Below are positions 16,017-23,067 of a stretch of 64,000 nucleotides of DNA, in pieces. The DNA comes from an uncultured Pelagibacteraceae bacterium (GTDB lineage: Bacteria > Pseudomonadota > Alphaproteobacteria > Pelagibacterales > Pelagibacteraceae): the NCBI GenBank assembly GCA_902594865.1, contig CACJNV010000003.1, positions 35,668-99,667 of the forward strand, in the 5' to 3' direction. The position numbers and the translations under genes were made by a program. The notes beneath the pieces are model-generated. The model had not been told where the DNA came from, searched no databases, and was given only the letters and a program-made list of their open reading frames with translations. Positions within the stretch are counted from its first letter, which is position 1. Each line of letters starts with the position of its first letter.

Positions 16017-17016
16017 TTTCTTCATCTATCATAATTTTAATCAATTTATTCAAATCAGTTTTTGGCTTCCATTTCAATTTTTTTCTTGCCTTGGTTGAAT
16101 TTCCAATCAATAAATTTACCTCAGCAGGTCTAAAATATTTTGGGTTAATTTTAATAATTGTTTTATTATTATCATTGTTCACAAGTCTCTCTTTTAAACC
16201 ATGACCACGCCAACTAACATTCATATTCAGATATTTTGTTGCTTTGTTGATAAAATCTTTGATTGAATAGGTTTTACCTGTAGATATTACGTAATCATCA
16301 GGTTTTTTTTGCTGTAGCATTTTCCACATTGCTTCAACGTATTCTTTAGCGTATCCCCAATCACGTTTAGCATACAAATTTCCTAACTCAAAAAATTTAA
16401 TTTCTTTTTTTAAAATTTTTATTAATCCAATAATTATTTTTCTTGTTACAAACTCTTCACCTCTAAGAGGTGATTCATGGTTAAAAAGAATACCAGATAC
16501 TGCAAACATATTGTATGAAGATCTATAATTTTGTGTCGAATAATGAGCAAAAACTTTTGAGATTGCATATGGACTTTGTGGATTTAGAGTTGTTTTTTCA
16601 TTCTGTACTTTACTTAAAACATCTCCAAACATTTCTGAAGAAGATGCTTGATAAAATTTTATTTTTGGGTTCATAGATCTTATTGTTTCTAAAATTCTTA
16701 ATGTTCCTAATCCAGTTATATTAGAGGTATTTAAAGGGCTATTGAATGAAGCTTTAACAAATGATTGAGCCGCTAGATGATAAACTTCGGAAAATTTATA
16801 TTTCTTGAATACCCTTTGAATTTCATATATTTCACTTAATTCCATTTCTTCGAAAATAATATCATTTTCAATTCCAAGTCTTTTAAGTCTCCAATTAGAT
16901 GATCTAGCAGACCTTCTATCAGTTCCTACAACTTTATATTTTTTTTCTAGTAATAATTTAGCTAAATATGCTCCATCTTGGCCTGATACCCCAGTAATTA
17001 GTGCTAATTTTTTCAT
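16003..17016 (-). CDS. gmd: GDP-mannose 4,6-dehydratase
   Basis: A 337-residue SDR with the diagnostic TGVSGQDGAYLAKLLL start, HLAAQSFVKASF, SSSEMFG, the catalytic YxxxK YAISK and the substrate loop FNHESPLRGEEFVTRKI. It converts GDP-D-mannose to GDP-4-keto-6-deoxy-D-mannose, feeding fcl in this island or an alternative 6-deoxysugar branch. It is a lone minus-strand gene next to the 5S rRNA gene, and its start is about 85 nt from the 5S 5' end. Length and motifs are normal for the family. Confidence 0.93.
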   Translation of the reverse strand: MKKLALITGVSGQDGAYLAKLLLEKKYKVVGTDRRSARSSNWRLKRLGIENDIIFEEMELSEIYEIQRVFKKYKFSEVYHLAAQSFVKASFNSPLNTSNITGLGTLRILETIRSMNPKIKFYQASSSEMFGDVLSKVQNEKTTLNPQSPYAISKVFAHYSTQNYRSSYNMFAVSGILFNHESPLRGEEFVTRKIIIGLIKILKKEIKFFELGNLYAKRDWGYAKEYVEAMWKMLQQKKPDDYVISTGKTYSIKDFINKATKYLNMNVSWRGHGLKERLVNNDNNKTIIKINPKYFRPAEVNLLIGNSTKARKKLKWKPKTDLNKLIKIMIDEEIKYS

Positions 17017-17070
17017 AAAAAATATAAAATAAAAAAGTTATATAATTTCTTCTAATTAAATTAAATACTC

Positions 17071-17099
17071 TTTACAACAATTATTATTATTTGTATAAG
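17071..17099 (+). promoter_or_regulatory. Candidate promoter of the 5S rRNA gene
   Basis: TTTACA (17071-17076) and TATAAG (17094-17099) are separated by exactly 17 bases. A start 6-7 bases after the -10 box falls at about 17105-17106, where the first 5S helix begins. The bases after the -10 box (GCCTTGCC) are G/C-rich for this genome, as in stringently controlled stable-RNA promoters. This was read by eye only; no consensus for this lineage was available. Confidence 0.42.
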
Positions 17100-17102
17100 G
17101 CC

Positions 17103-17221
17103 TTGCCTGGTGATTATTGCGCAAGGGTTATACCCGATCCCATTCCGAACTCGGAAGTCAAGCTTTGCTGCGCCGATGGTACTTTGTCTTAAGACATGGA
17201 AGAGTAGGACATTGCCAGGCT
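17103..17221 (+). rRNA. rrf: 5S ribosomal RNA
   Basis: About 119 bases with all 5S hallmarks. The terminal helix pairs GCCTGG (17105-17110) with CCAGGC (17215-17220). Loop sequences CCCGATCCCATTCCGAACTC and GGTACT with GGAAGAGTAGG follow at the expected spacing. It is locally far more GC-rich than its surroundings. No 16S or 23S is adjacent: a surface-sugar gene lies on each side. The epimerase ATG begins only ~8 bases after the 3' end, leaving no room for a terminator. Ends are estimated from helix I and may be off by 1-3 bases. Confidence 0.95.
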
Positions 17222-17229
17222 AATCTAAA

Positions 17230-18123
17230 ATGAGAAATTTCATTATTGTTACTGGTGGGGCTGGTTTTGTTGGCTCTAATCTTATTGAACTTCTATTAAA
17301 AAGAACAAAATTTAAAATTATAAGCTTGGATAATTATTCATCTGGTAAAAAAGAAAATCATTTTAAAAATAAAAGAGTTAAATATTTAAAAGGCTGTACT
17401 ACAAATATTAATAAAGTTTTAATTAAATATAAAAAAAAAATTAATTCAGTTTTTCACTTTGGAGAGTTTTCAAGAATTTTTCAAAGTTTTAAAAAATTTG
17501 ATGAGTGTTACAAATCAAATTCAATTGGTTCGAAGGCAGTATTTAAATTTTGTTTAGATAATAATATCAAGTTAATTTATTCAGCAACTTCTGCAAGTTT
17601 AGGAAATCGAGGTAATGATAAAAATTTATCTCCTTATGCTTTTACTAAATCCAAAAACTTAGAATTATTAGAGAACTTTAAAAAATGGTTTAATTTTAAA
17701 TTTGAAGTTATTTTTTTTTATAATGTTTATGGTCCAAGACAAATTAAGGTTGGAGACATGTCAACAGTAATTGGAATTTTTGAAAATCAATACTCTAGCA
17801 AAAAACCTTTAACTGTTGTAAAACCAGGTACTCAGACCAGAAGATTTACTCATATTAATGATACTGTTAACATCTGTTATGAAGCCTTTAAAGAGAACAA
17901 ATGTAAATATTACAGTATTACTAATAAAAACTGTTATTCAATACTAGAAGTTGCAAAAATGTTTAAAAGTAAAATTAAGTTCTTAAAACCAAGATTAGGT
18001 GAAAGATATGCATCTGCTTTGACCAAAATATCAAGTAATAACAAAATAATACAAAAATATGGAAAATTACAATTGAAAGATTATGTAAGTTCCTTTATTA
18101 AGTCCCACAATTATGAAAATTAA
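17230..18123 (+). CDS. NAD-dependent sugar epimerase/dehydratase (SDR) between 5S and rpmJ
   Basis: A 297-residue extended SDR. It has [16 protein letters not shown] near the N-terminus, [13 protein letters not shown] at the substrate loop, SATSASLG, the YxxxK motif YAFTK, NVYGPRQ and TRRFTHI. It is related to UDP-sugar 4-epimerases, somewhat short, with diverged serine context. No Shine-Dalgarno is visible in the 8 bases after 5S, so it may be translated from a 5S read-through transcript or leaderless. Its last 11 bases overlap the start of rpmJ. Its composition resembles the island genes rather than the core genes to the right. Confidence 0.77.
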   Translation: MRNFIIVTGGAGFVGSNLIELLLKRTKFKIISLDNYSSGKKENHFKNKRVKYLKGCTTNINKVLIKYKKKINSVFHFGEFSRIFQSFKKFDECYKSNSIGSKAVFKFCLDNNIKLIYSATSASLGNRGNDKNLSPYAFTKSKNLELLENFKKWFNFKFEVIFFYNVYGPRQIKVGDMSTVIGIFENQYSSKKPLTVVKPGTQTRRFTHINDTVNICYEAFKENKCKYYSITNKNCYSILEVAKMFKSKIKFLKPRLGERYASALTKISSNNKIIQKYGKLQLKDYVSSFIKSHNYEN

Positions 18124-18238
18124 AAGCTCATTAAAATCTATTAAAAAAAGAGATTTAAACTCTAAGCTTGTTAGAAGAAGAGGAAGAGTTTATGTCATTA
18201 ATAAAACGAACCCAAAATTTAAAGCAAGACAGAAATAG
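18113..18238 (+). CDS. rpmJ: 50S ribosomal protein L36
   Basis: A 41-codon gene. The protein starts [14 protein letters not shown], contains the invariant [15 protein letters not shown] and ends FKARQK, an exact match to the 41-residue alphaproteobacterial L36 pattern. It lacks the zinc-binding cysteines/histidine of the C+ form. The ATG lies inside the 3' end of the epimerase gene in a different frame (11-nt overlap), suggesting translational coupling. It marks the first conserved housekeeping gene after the accessory island. The cox subunit IV gene follows after 4 nt. Confidence 0.93.
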   Translation: MKIKSSLKSIKKRDLNSKLVRRRGRVYVINKTNPKFKARQK

Positions 18239-18242
18239 TTTT

Positions 18243-18353
18243 ATGGATAATGAAAACCATAAAAATACTTGGAATAATTTTACTAAATTTGTTTTATGGG
18301 GAACAATTGTGGTAATTGCAGTTCTAGTTTTAATGGCAATATTTCTTTTGTAA
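18243..18353 (+). CDS. aa3-type cytochrome c oxidase subunit IV (small membrane subunit)
   Basis: A 36-residue protein: MDNENHKNTWNNFTKF followed by a single hydrophobic helix (~residues 17-36, VLWGTIVVIAVLVLMAIFLL). The HKxTWxNFTK head and one transmembrane helix are the signature of the bacterial aa3 oxidase subunit IV family, a small stabilising subunit of the terminal oxidase. An in-frame upstream ATG at 18168 would run through rpmJ in another frame, so I chose the ATG at 18243. In many alphaproteobacteria this gene sits directly ahead of pntAA, as here (16-nt gap). Confidence 0.85.
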   Translation: MDNENHKNTWNNFTKFVLWGTIVVIAVLVLMAIFLL

Positions 18354-18369
18354 TCATAAATAAATTTTT

Positions 18370-19458
18370 ATGAATTTAGCATCAATTTCAGAAAACAAAA
18401 ATGTTGAGAAGCGAATAGCTATAACTCCAGAAATTGCAAAAAAATATATTAGTTTAGGATTTAATTTAACATTATCTAATAATTATGGAGCCCACATAGG
18501 ATTTAGTGATGAAGATTATAAAAAACAAGGAGTTAATTTTTTAGATAATGAAGATGAAATAATTAAAAATTCTGAGATTGTTATTCAATTAGGATTGCCA
18601 GATGAAGAAAAATTATCATTATTTAAAGAAAATCAGAGTTTGATTGGTTCATTAAATGCTTTTTTGAATAAAGAAAAATTAGAGAATTTAAAAAATAAGA
18701 AAATAAATTGCTTTTCATTAGAGTTGCTGCCAAGAATAACAAGGGCGCAATCAATGGATATTCTATCATCACAAGCTAACCTTGCTGGATATAAAGCCGT
18801 GGTAGAGGCCTTCAAAGTTTATGAAAGAGCAATACCAATGATGATGACAGCGGCTGGTACAATTCCTGCAGCAAAAGTATTAGTGGTTGGAGCAGGGGTT
18901 GCAGGATTGCAAGCTATTGCAACAGCTAAAAGAATGGGGGCTGTTGTGTTTGCGACTGATGTCAGAATGGCTTCAAAAGAACAAGTTGAAAGTTTAGGTG
19001 GTAAATTTTTAACTGTTGAAGGATCTGAGAATTTAGAAACTGAAGGTGGCTATGCAAAAGAAGCTTCAGAGGAATTTAAAAAGAAACAAGAAGATTTACT
19101 CTCGGAAACATTAAAAAAAATAGATATCATAATTTGTACGGCTCTAATTCCAGGTAGAGAAGCTCCAAAGATAATTAAAGAAGATATGTTTAAAAATTTA
19201 CAATCAGGTTCAGTTATTTATGATTTAGCAGCTGTTCAAGGGGGAAATACTGTTTTTACTAAAGTTGATGAAATTGTTGACAAAGATGGTGTTAAAATTT
19301 TAGGAGAGGCAAATATATTAAACAAATTACCTGTATCAGCTTCTAATTTGTATGCGAAAAATGTATTTAATTTTATTTCTAATTTATATGATAAAGAAAG
19401 TAAGAAATTAAATATTAATTTAGAAGATGAAATAATAGAGAAAACACTTATTAAATAG
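18370..19458 (+). CDS. pntAA: NAD(P) transhydrogenase subunit alpha part 1 (NAD-binding domain I)
   Basis: A 362-residue soluble domain I of the proton-translocating transhydrogenase. It shows the alanine-dehydrogenase/PNT N-terminal fold (EKRIAITPEIAKKYI), TRAQSMDILSSQANLAGYKAV, the NAD-binding loop VVGAGVAGLQAIATAKRMGA, the mobile loop region (GYAKEAS) and IPGREAPKI. The alpha chain is split, so pntAB encodes its membrane part, as in Rhodospirillum rubrum. The enzyme uses the proton motive force to make NADPH from NADH. It is followed after 4 nt by pntAB. Confidence 0.95.
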   Translation: MNLASISENKNVEKRIAITPEIAKKYISLGFNLTLSNNYGAHIGFSDEDYKKQGVNFLDNEDEIIKNSEIVIQLGLPDEEKLSLFKENQSLIGSLNAFLNKEKLENLKNKKINCFSLELLPRITRAQSMDILSSQANLAGYKAVVEAFKVYERAIPMMMTAAGTIPAAKVLVVGAGVAGLQAIATAKRMGAVVFATDVRMASKEQVESLGGKFLTVEGSENLETEGGYAKEASEEFKKKQEDLLSETLKKIDIIICTALIPGREAPKIIKEDMFKNLQSGSVIYDLAAVQGGNTVFTKVDEIVDKDGVKILGEANILNKLPVSASNLYAKNVFNFISNLYDKESKKLNINLEDEIIEKTLIK

Positions 19459-19462
19459 TATT

Positions 19463-19771
19463 ATGGAAATAGATCCTTTTATATTCAGATTAAGTATATT
19501 CATATTATCAATATTTGTTGGTTATTATGTTGTGTGGAGTGTAACACCTTCTTTACATACTCCATTGATGTCAGTTACAAATGCAATCTCTTCAGTAATT
19601 ATAGTGGGTGCGATAATTGCAGCTCTATCTGGAAGTGATGGAGTAGTTTTTTCATCATCTAGTATATATGGATTTTTAGCAATTATTTTAGCAGCAGTTA
19701 ATATTTTTGGTGGTTTTTTAGTCACTCAAAGAATGTTAGCAATGTACAAAAAAAAGAAAAAGGATAAATAA
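19463..19771 (+). CDS. pntAB: NAD(P) transhydrogenase subunit alpha part 2 (membrane)
   Basis: A 102-residue membrane subunit with about three to four transmembrane helices. It contains VGYYVVWSVTPSLHTPLMSVTNAIS, of which the HTPLMSVTNAISSVI core is invariant in transhydrogenases, and ends in a basic tail (YKKKKKDK). It forms part of the proton channel (domain II) with PntB. It is spaced 4 nt after pntAA and 3 nt before pntB. Confidence 0.95.
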   Translation: MEIDPFIFRLSIFILSIFVGYYVVWSVTPSLHTPLMSVTNAISSVIIVGAIIAALSGSDGVVFSSSSIYGFLAIILAAVNIFGGFLVTQRMLAMYKKKKKDK

Positions 19772-19774
19772 TTA

Positions 19775-21169
19775 ATGTCTGCAAATTTATCTGCAATATT
19801 ATATTTGGTATCTGGGGTATTATTTATCTTAGCTTTAAGAGGTCTATCATCTCCTGAAACTTCACGACAGGGAAATTTATTTGGAATTATTGGAATGCTA
19901 ATAGCTGTGACTGTTACATTTCTTTCAGTTGGAAATTTTTCATCAGGATTTATTTATGTTCTAATATTTTTGGTTATCGGTGGAAGTATTGGAGCATTTA
20001 TTGCATATCGTATTCCAATGACAGCAATGCCAGAATTAGTGGCTGGCTTTCATAGTTTAGTTGGTCTTGCGGCAGTATTCGTTGCAATCTCAGCATTTAT
20101 AAATCCTGCAGCCTTTAACTTAGGGACACCAGGAAATATTAAACTTGCAAGTTTAATAGAAATGGCCATAGGAGCAGCAGTTGGTGCAATTACTTTTTCT
20201 GGTTCTGTTATTGCATTTTTAAAATTACAAGGAATAATGTCTGGCGCACCTATCACTTTTAAAGGTCAGCATTTATTAAATGCACTATTATTAATACTGA
20301 TTGTAATATTAACAATTTATCTTTGTTCAACTCAATCATCTAATTTATTTTGGATATTAATTGCAGTTTCTTTTTTAATAGGATTTTTAATTATCATTCC
20401 TATTGGTGGTGCTGATATGCCCGTTGTAATTTCAATGTTGAATTCTTATTCAGGTTGGGCTGCAGCTGGAATTGGATTTACTTTAGAAAATACAGCTCTT
20501 ATTATAACAGGTGCATTAGTTGGATCATCTGGAGCTATCCTTTCTTATATTATGTGTAAGGGAATGAATAGATCATTCTTTAATGTAATATTAGGTGGTT
20601 TTGGGGCTACAGATCAAACTACTGGAGGTCAAAGTAAAGAACAAAGACCAGTAAAAAGTGGTAATGCTGATGATGCAGCTTTTTTAATGAAAAATGCATC
20701 CTCAGTTATAATTGTTCCAGGATATGGAATGGCGGTTGCACAAGCACAGCATGCTTTAAGAGAAATGGTAGATACACTTAAGAAAAATGACATTAAAGTG
20801 TCTTATGCTATACACCCAGTGGCCGGAAGGATGCCAGGACATATGAATGTTTTATTAGCAGAAGCAAATGTGCCTTATGATGAAGTGTTTGAATTAGAAG
20901 AGATAAACAATGATTTTGCTAATGCAGATGTTGCTTTTGTTATAGGTGCAAATGATGTTACCAATCCAGTTGCAAAAACAGATCCACAAAGTCCAATTTA
21001 TGGAATGCCGGTTTTAGATGTAGAAAAATGTAAGTCAGTTCTGTTTGTAAAAAGAAGCTTATCACCGGGCTATGCAGGAATAGATAATGACTTGTTCTAT
21101 AAAGAAAATACCTTAATGTTGTTTGCAGATGCAAAAAAAATGACTGAAGATATTACTAAGAATTTGTAA
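19775..21169 (+). CDS. pntB: NAD(P) transhydrogenase subunit beta
   Basis: A 464-residue protein. Roughly residues 1-265 are about nine membrane helices (MPELVAGFHSLVGLAAVFVA carries the conserved channel histidine; GGADMPVVISMLNSYSGWAAA). Residues ~290-464 are the NADP-binding domain III (VIIVPGYGMAVAQAQHAL, HPVAGRMPGHMNVLLAEA, GANDVTNPVA, KRSLSPGYAGIDN). It completes the transhydrogenase with PntAA and PntAB. Length and motifs are typical. The transaldolase gene follows after 5 nt. Confidence 0.96.
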   Translation: MSANLSAILYLVSGVLFILALRGLSSPETSRQGNLFGIIGMLIAVTVTFLSVGNFSSGFIYVLIFLVIGGSIGAFIAYRIPMTAMPELVAGFHSLVGLAAVFVAISAFINPAAFNLGTPGNIKLASLIEMAIGAAVGAITFSGSVIAFLKLQGIMSGAPITFKGQHLLNALLLILIVILTIYLCSTQSSNLFWILIAVSFLIGFLIIIPIGGADMPVVISMLNSYSGWAAAGIGFTLENTALIITGALVGSSGAILSYIMCKGMNRSFFNVILGGFGATDQTTGGQSKEQRPVKSGNADDAAFLMKNASSVIIVPGYGMAVAQAQHALREMVDTLKKNDIKVSYAIHPVAGRMPGHMNVLLAEANVPYDEVFELEEINNDFANADVAFVIGANDVTNPVAKTDPQSPIYGMPVLDVEKCKSVLFVKRSLSPGYAGIDNDLFYKENTLMLFADAKKMTEDITKNL

Positions 21170-21174
21170 ATCAT

Positions 21175-21873
21175 ATGAGTACAAAGATTTTTTGCGACAT
21201 TGCAGACATATCCTCAATAAAAAAATTTAATAATAAATCAATTGTAAAGGGGTTTACTACCAATCCAAGTTTAATGAGAAAAGCTGGTGCAAAAGATTAT
21301 AAATCTTATTCTAAACAAATACTTAAAATTTGTAAAAACAAGCCTATTTCTTTTGAAGTATTTGCTGATGATCAAGTTTCTATGATTGAGCAAGGCATAA
21401 AAATAAATAGTTGGGGTAAAAATGTGTATGTAAAAGTTCCAGTGGTTAATTCAAAAAATAAATTTTCAGAAAATGTAATAAAAGAGCTAAATAGTAATAA
21501 TATTAAGCTTAATATCACAGCAGTATACACAGCAAAGCAAACTGAAAAAATACTTAAGTTAATTAATAAAAAAACAAAAGTGATAATATCAATTTTTGCT
21601 GGAAGAGCAGGAGATACCGGAAAAGATCCAATCCCTGAATTTGTCAAAAGTATAAAATTAGCAAAAAATTACAAAAATGTAGAAATCTTATGGGCTAGTG
21701 TGAGAGAACCGTATAATTATTTACAAGCTAAACAATTGGGCTGCCATATAATAACTATTCCTCCAGCTGTAATTGAGAAAATAGAAAAATTTGGAAAATC
21801 ATTCAATCAGTTAACTATAGAAACAGTTAAGGCTTTCCTTGTTGACAGCAGAAAATCTAATTTTAAAATATAA
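21175..21873 (+). CDS. tal: Transaldolase (TalC/FSA-like short form)
   Basis: A 232-residue TIM-barrel aldolase of the short transaldolase family. It starts KIFCDIADISSIKKF, has GFTTNPSLMRKAG, the Schiff-base lysine in VYVKVPV, NITAVYT, FAGRAGDTGKDP and IITIPPAVIEK. It moves a dihydroxyacetone unit between sugar phosphates in the non-oxidative pentose phosphate pathway, or could be a fructose-6-phosphate aldolase. A transketolase gene lies 6 kb away. It is the last gene of the rpmJ-pnt run, facing a tRNA on the other strand 6 nt later. Confidence 0.86.
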   Translation: MSTKIFCDIADISSIKKFNNKSIVKGFTTNPSLMRKAGAKDYKSYSKQILKICKNKPISFEVFADDQVSMIEQGIKINSWGKNVYVKVPVVNSKNKFSENVIKELNSNNIKLNITAVYTAKQTEKILKLINKKTKVIISIFAGRAGDTGKDPIPEFVKSIKLAKNYKNVEILWASVREPYNYLQAKQLGCHIITIPPAVIEKIEKFGKSFNQLTIETVKAFLVDSRKSNFKI

Positions 21874-21879
21874 TTAAAT

Positions 21880-21956
<77 letters not shown>

Positions 21957-21961
21957 GTATT

Positions 21962-22156
21962 TTAAATTCTATTTTTGAGTTTATTTAATTTCTTAACTCT
22001 TTTTATATTTTCTTGAAGAATTCTCTTTTTCTTTTCTGATGGTTTTTCGTAAGTATTCTTTAATTTAATAACTTTAAAGAATCCATCTCTTTGAAGTTTT
22101 CTTTTTAAAACCCTCAAAGCTTGTTCAACATTATTATCTTTAACTTCTATTTTAAT
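21962..22156 (-). CDS. rpsU: 30S ribosomal protein S21
   Basis: S21 is recognisable from EVKDNNVEQALRVLKRKLQRDGFF, YEKPSEKKKR and a basic tail. No ATG or GTG is available at the N-terminus. The homologous start (M-x-V-x-V-x-DNN in relatives) falls on an ATT codon at 22154-22156, which has a perfect GGAGGT 4 bases upstream. A TTG at 22166-22168 would add four residues, but it has no ribosome-binding site of its own and would place GGAGGT inside the coding region. I prefer ATT; the conventional alternative is 21962-22168. It is the last gene of the tkt-to-rpsU minus-strand run. Confidence 0.85.
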   Translation of the reverse strand: MKIEVKDNNVEQALRVLKRKLQRDGFFKVIKLKNTYEKPSEKKKRILQENIKRVKKLNKLKNRI

Positions 22157-22160
22157 AACT

Positions 22161-22166
22161 ACCTCC
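22161..22166 (-). promoter_or_regulatory. Strong Shine-Dalgarno deciding the rpsU start
   Basis: GGAGGT on the minus strand, complementary to the 16S anti-SD, with 4 bases (AGTT) to an ATT codon. Such a full-length SD is unusual among the genes of this window. It lies downstream of the only conventional start (TTG), so it argues for initiation at ATT. Confidence 0.5.
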
Positions 22167-22219
22167 AAAAAAGCGGTTAAATAACACTTTTATAAATTTA
22201 TGTCTATTAATTTTATTCA

Positions 22220-22801
22220 TTATACAGATGCCTGGGTTGATTTATTTCGTTTTTCTTTTTCTTTTTTTTCTCTTTTTATCCTTCTTTCAGCTTTTTCAAT
22301 TGCCTCAACTAAATCTTTTTGAGTGAATAAATTTAAAGCAACAGGATCTTTTGGGTTTAAATTATTATAATTCCAATAACTTTTATTTCTAATTGATGTT
22401 ACAGAATTTTTAGTAATACCAACTAACTTGGCTATTTGAGAATCTTTTAATATATTGTGTTGTTTAATTAACCACAAAGCAGAGTCGGGTTTATCTTGCC
22501 TTTTTGATAAAGGAATATATTTCTTTATTTTTTTTTCGTTATTTGAAATTTCAATATCACTGCTTTTAATATTTAATGGTCTATTTTCGTCTTTTGAAGA
22601 TAGTTCAATTTCCTCTCTTGAAAGTTGACCAGATATAATTGGATTATATGCTTTAATACCCTTTGCCACTTCACCATCTGCAATACCTTGTATTTCAACT
22701 TCATGTAATTTACAAAAATCTGCGATTTGTTTGAAAGTTAATGTAGTATTTTCTACTAACCATACGGCAGTTGCCATTGGCATTAAGGGTGCGTTTGACA
22801 T
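22220..22801 (-). CDS. trcR: DUF1013 / TrcR-type cell-cycle transcriptional regulator
   Basis: A 193-residue protein beginning PLMPMATAVWLVENTTLTFKQI. This is the alphaproteobacterial DUF1013 family, one member of which is named TrcR in cell-cycle literature. Two helix-turn-helix-like repeats are visible (TFKQIADFCKLHEVEIQGIADG and ILKDSQIAKLVGITKNSVTSI). Each follows an ALWLIKQH/AVWLVENT strand, suggesting an internal duplication. The C-terminus is highly charged (KAERRIKREKKEKEKR). It is probably a small DNA-binding regulator. rpmE ends its upstream neighbour 1 base away. Confidence 0.84.
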   Translation of the reverse strand: MSNAPLMPMATAVWLVENTTLTFKQIADFCKLHEVEIQGIADGEVAKGIKAYNPIISGQLSREEIELSSKDENRPLNIKSSDIEISNNEKKIKKYIPLSKRQDKPDSALWLIKQHNILKDSQIAKLVGITKNSVTSIRNKSYWNYNNLNPKDPVALNLFTQKDLVEAIEKAERRIKREKKEKEKRNKSTQASV

Positions 22802-23032
22802 TTAGCTACTTTTTTCTGATTTAAAATTTTGGAATTTTTTATTAAATTTACTTATTCTACCTTTATCCATTAATTTTTGTTTTCCACCAGTCCAGGCTGC
22901 ATGAGATTTAGGGTCTATTTCTAATTTTAATATGTCCCCCTCAGCACCCCAAGTTGATTTAGTTTCAAATTGAGTACCATCAGTCATTTCAACCTTAATA
23001 GTGTGGTAGTTTGGGTGTATGTCTTTTTTCAT
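22802..23032 (-). CDS. rpmE: 50S ribosomal protein L31
   Basis: A 76-residue L31: [19 protein letters not shown], then [17 protein letters not shown] and [10 protein letters not shown]. The zinc-binding cysteines of the C+ form are absent, so this is a zinc-independent L31 as is usual in alphaproteobacteria. It is encoded between suhB (35-nt gap) and the DUF1013 gene. It belongs with efp and rpsU as the translation part of this gene run. Confidence 0.96.
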   Translation of the reverse strand: MKKDIHPNYHTIKVEMTDGTQFETKSTWGAEGDILKLEIDPKSHAAWTGGKQKLMDKGRISKFNKKFQNFKSEKSS

Positions 23033-23067
23033 ATCGAGACTTATAGCAAAAGAAACTTAGAACACAA

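Noticed and set aside
1-18123. Insertion sequences, integrases or CRISPR arrays in the accessory island
   Set aside because: No transposase or integrase motif and no regularly spaced repeats were found; repeats seen are simple A/T runs.
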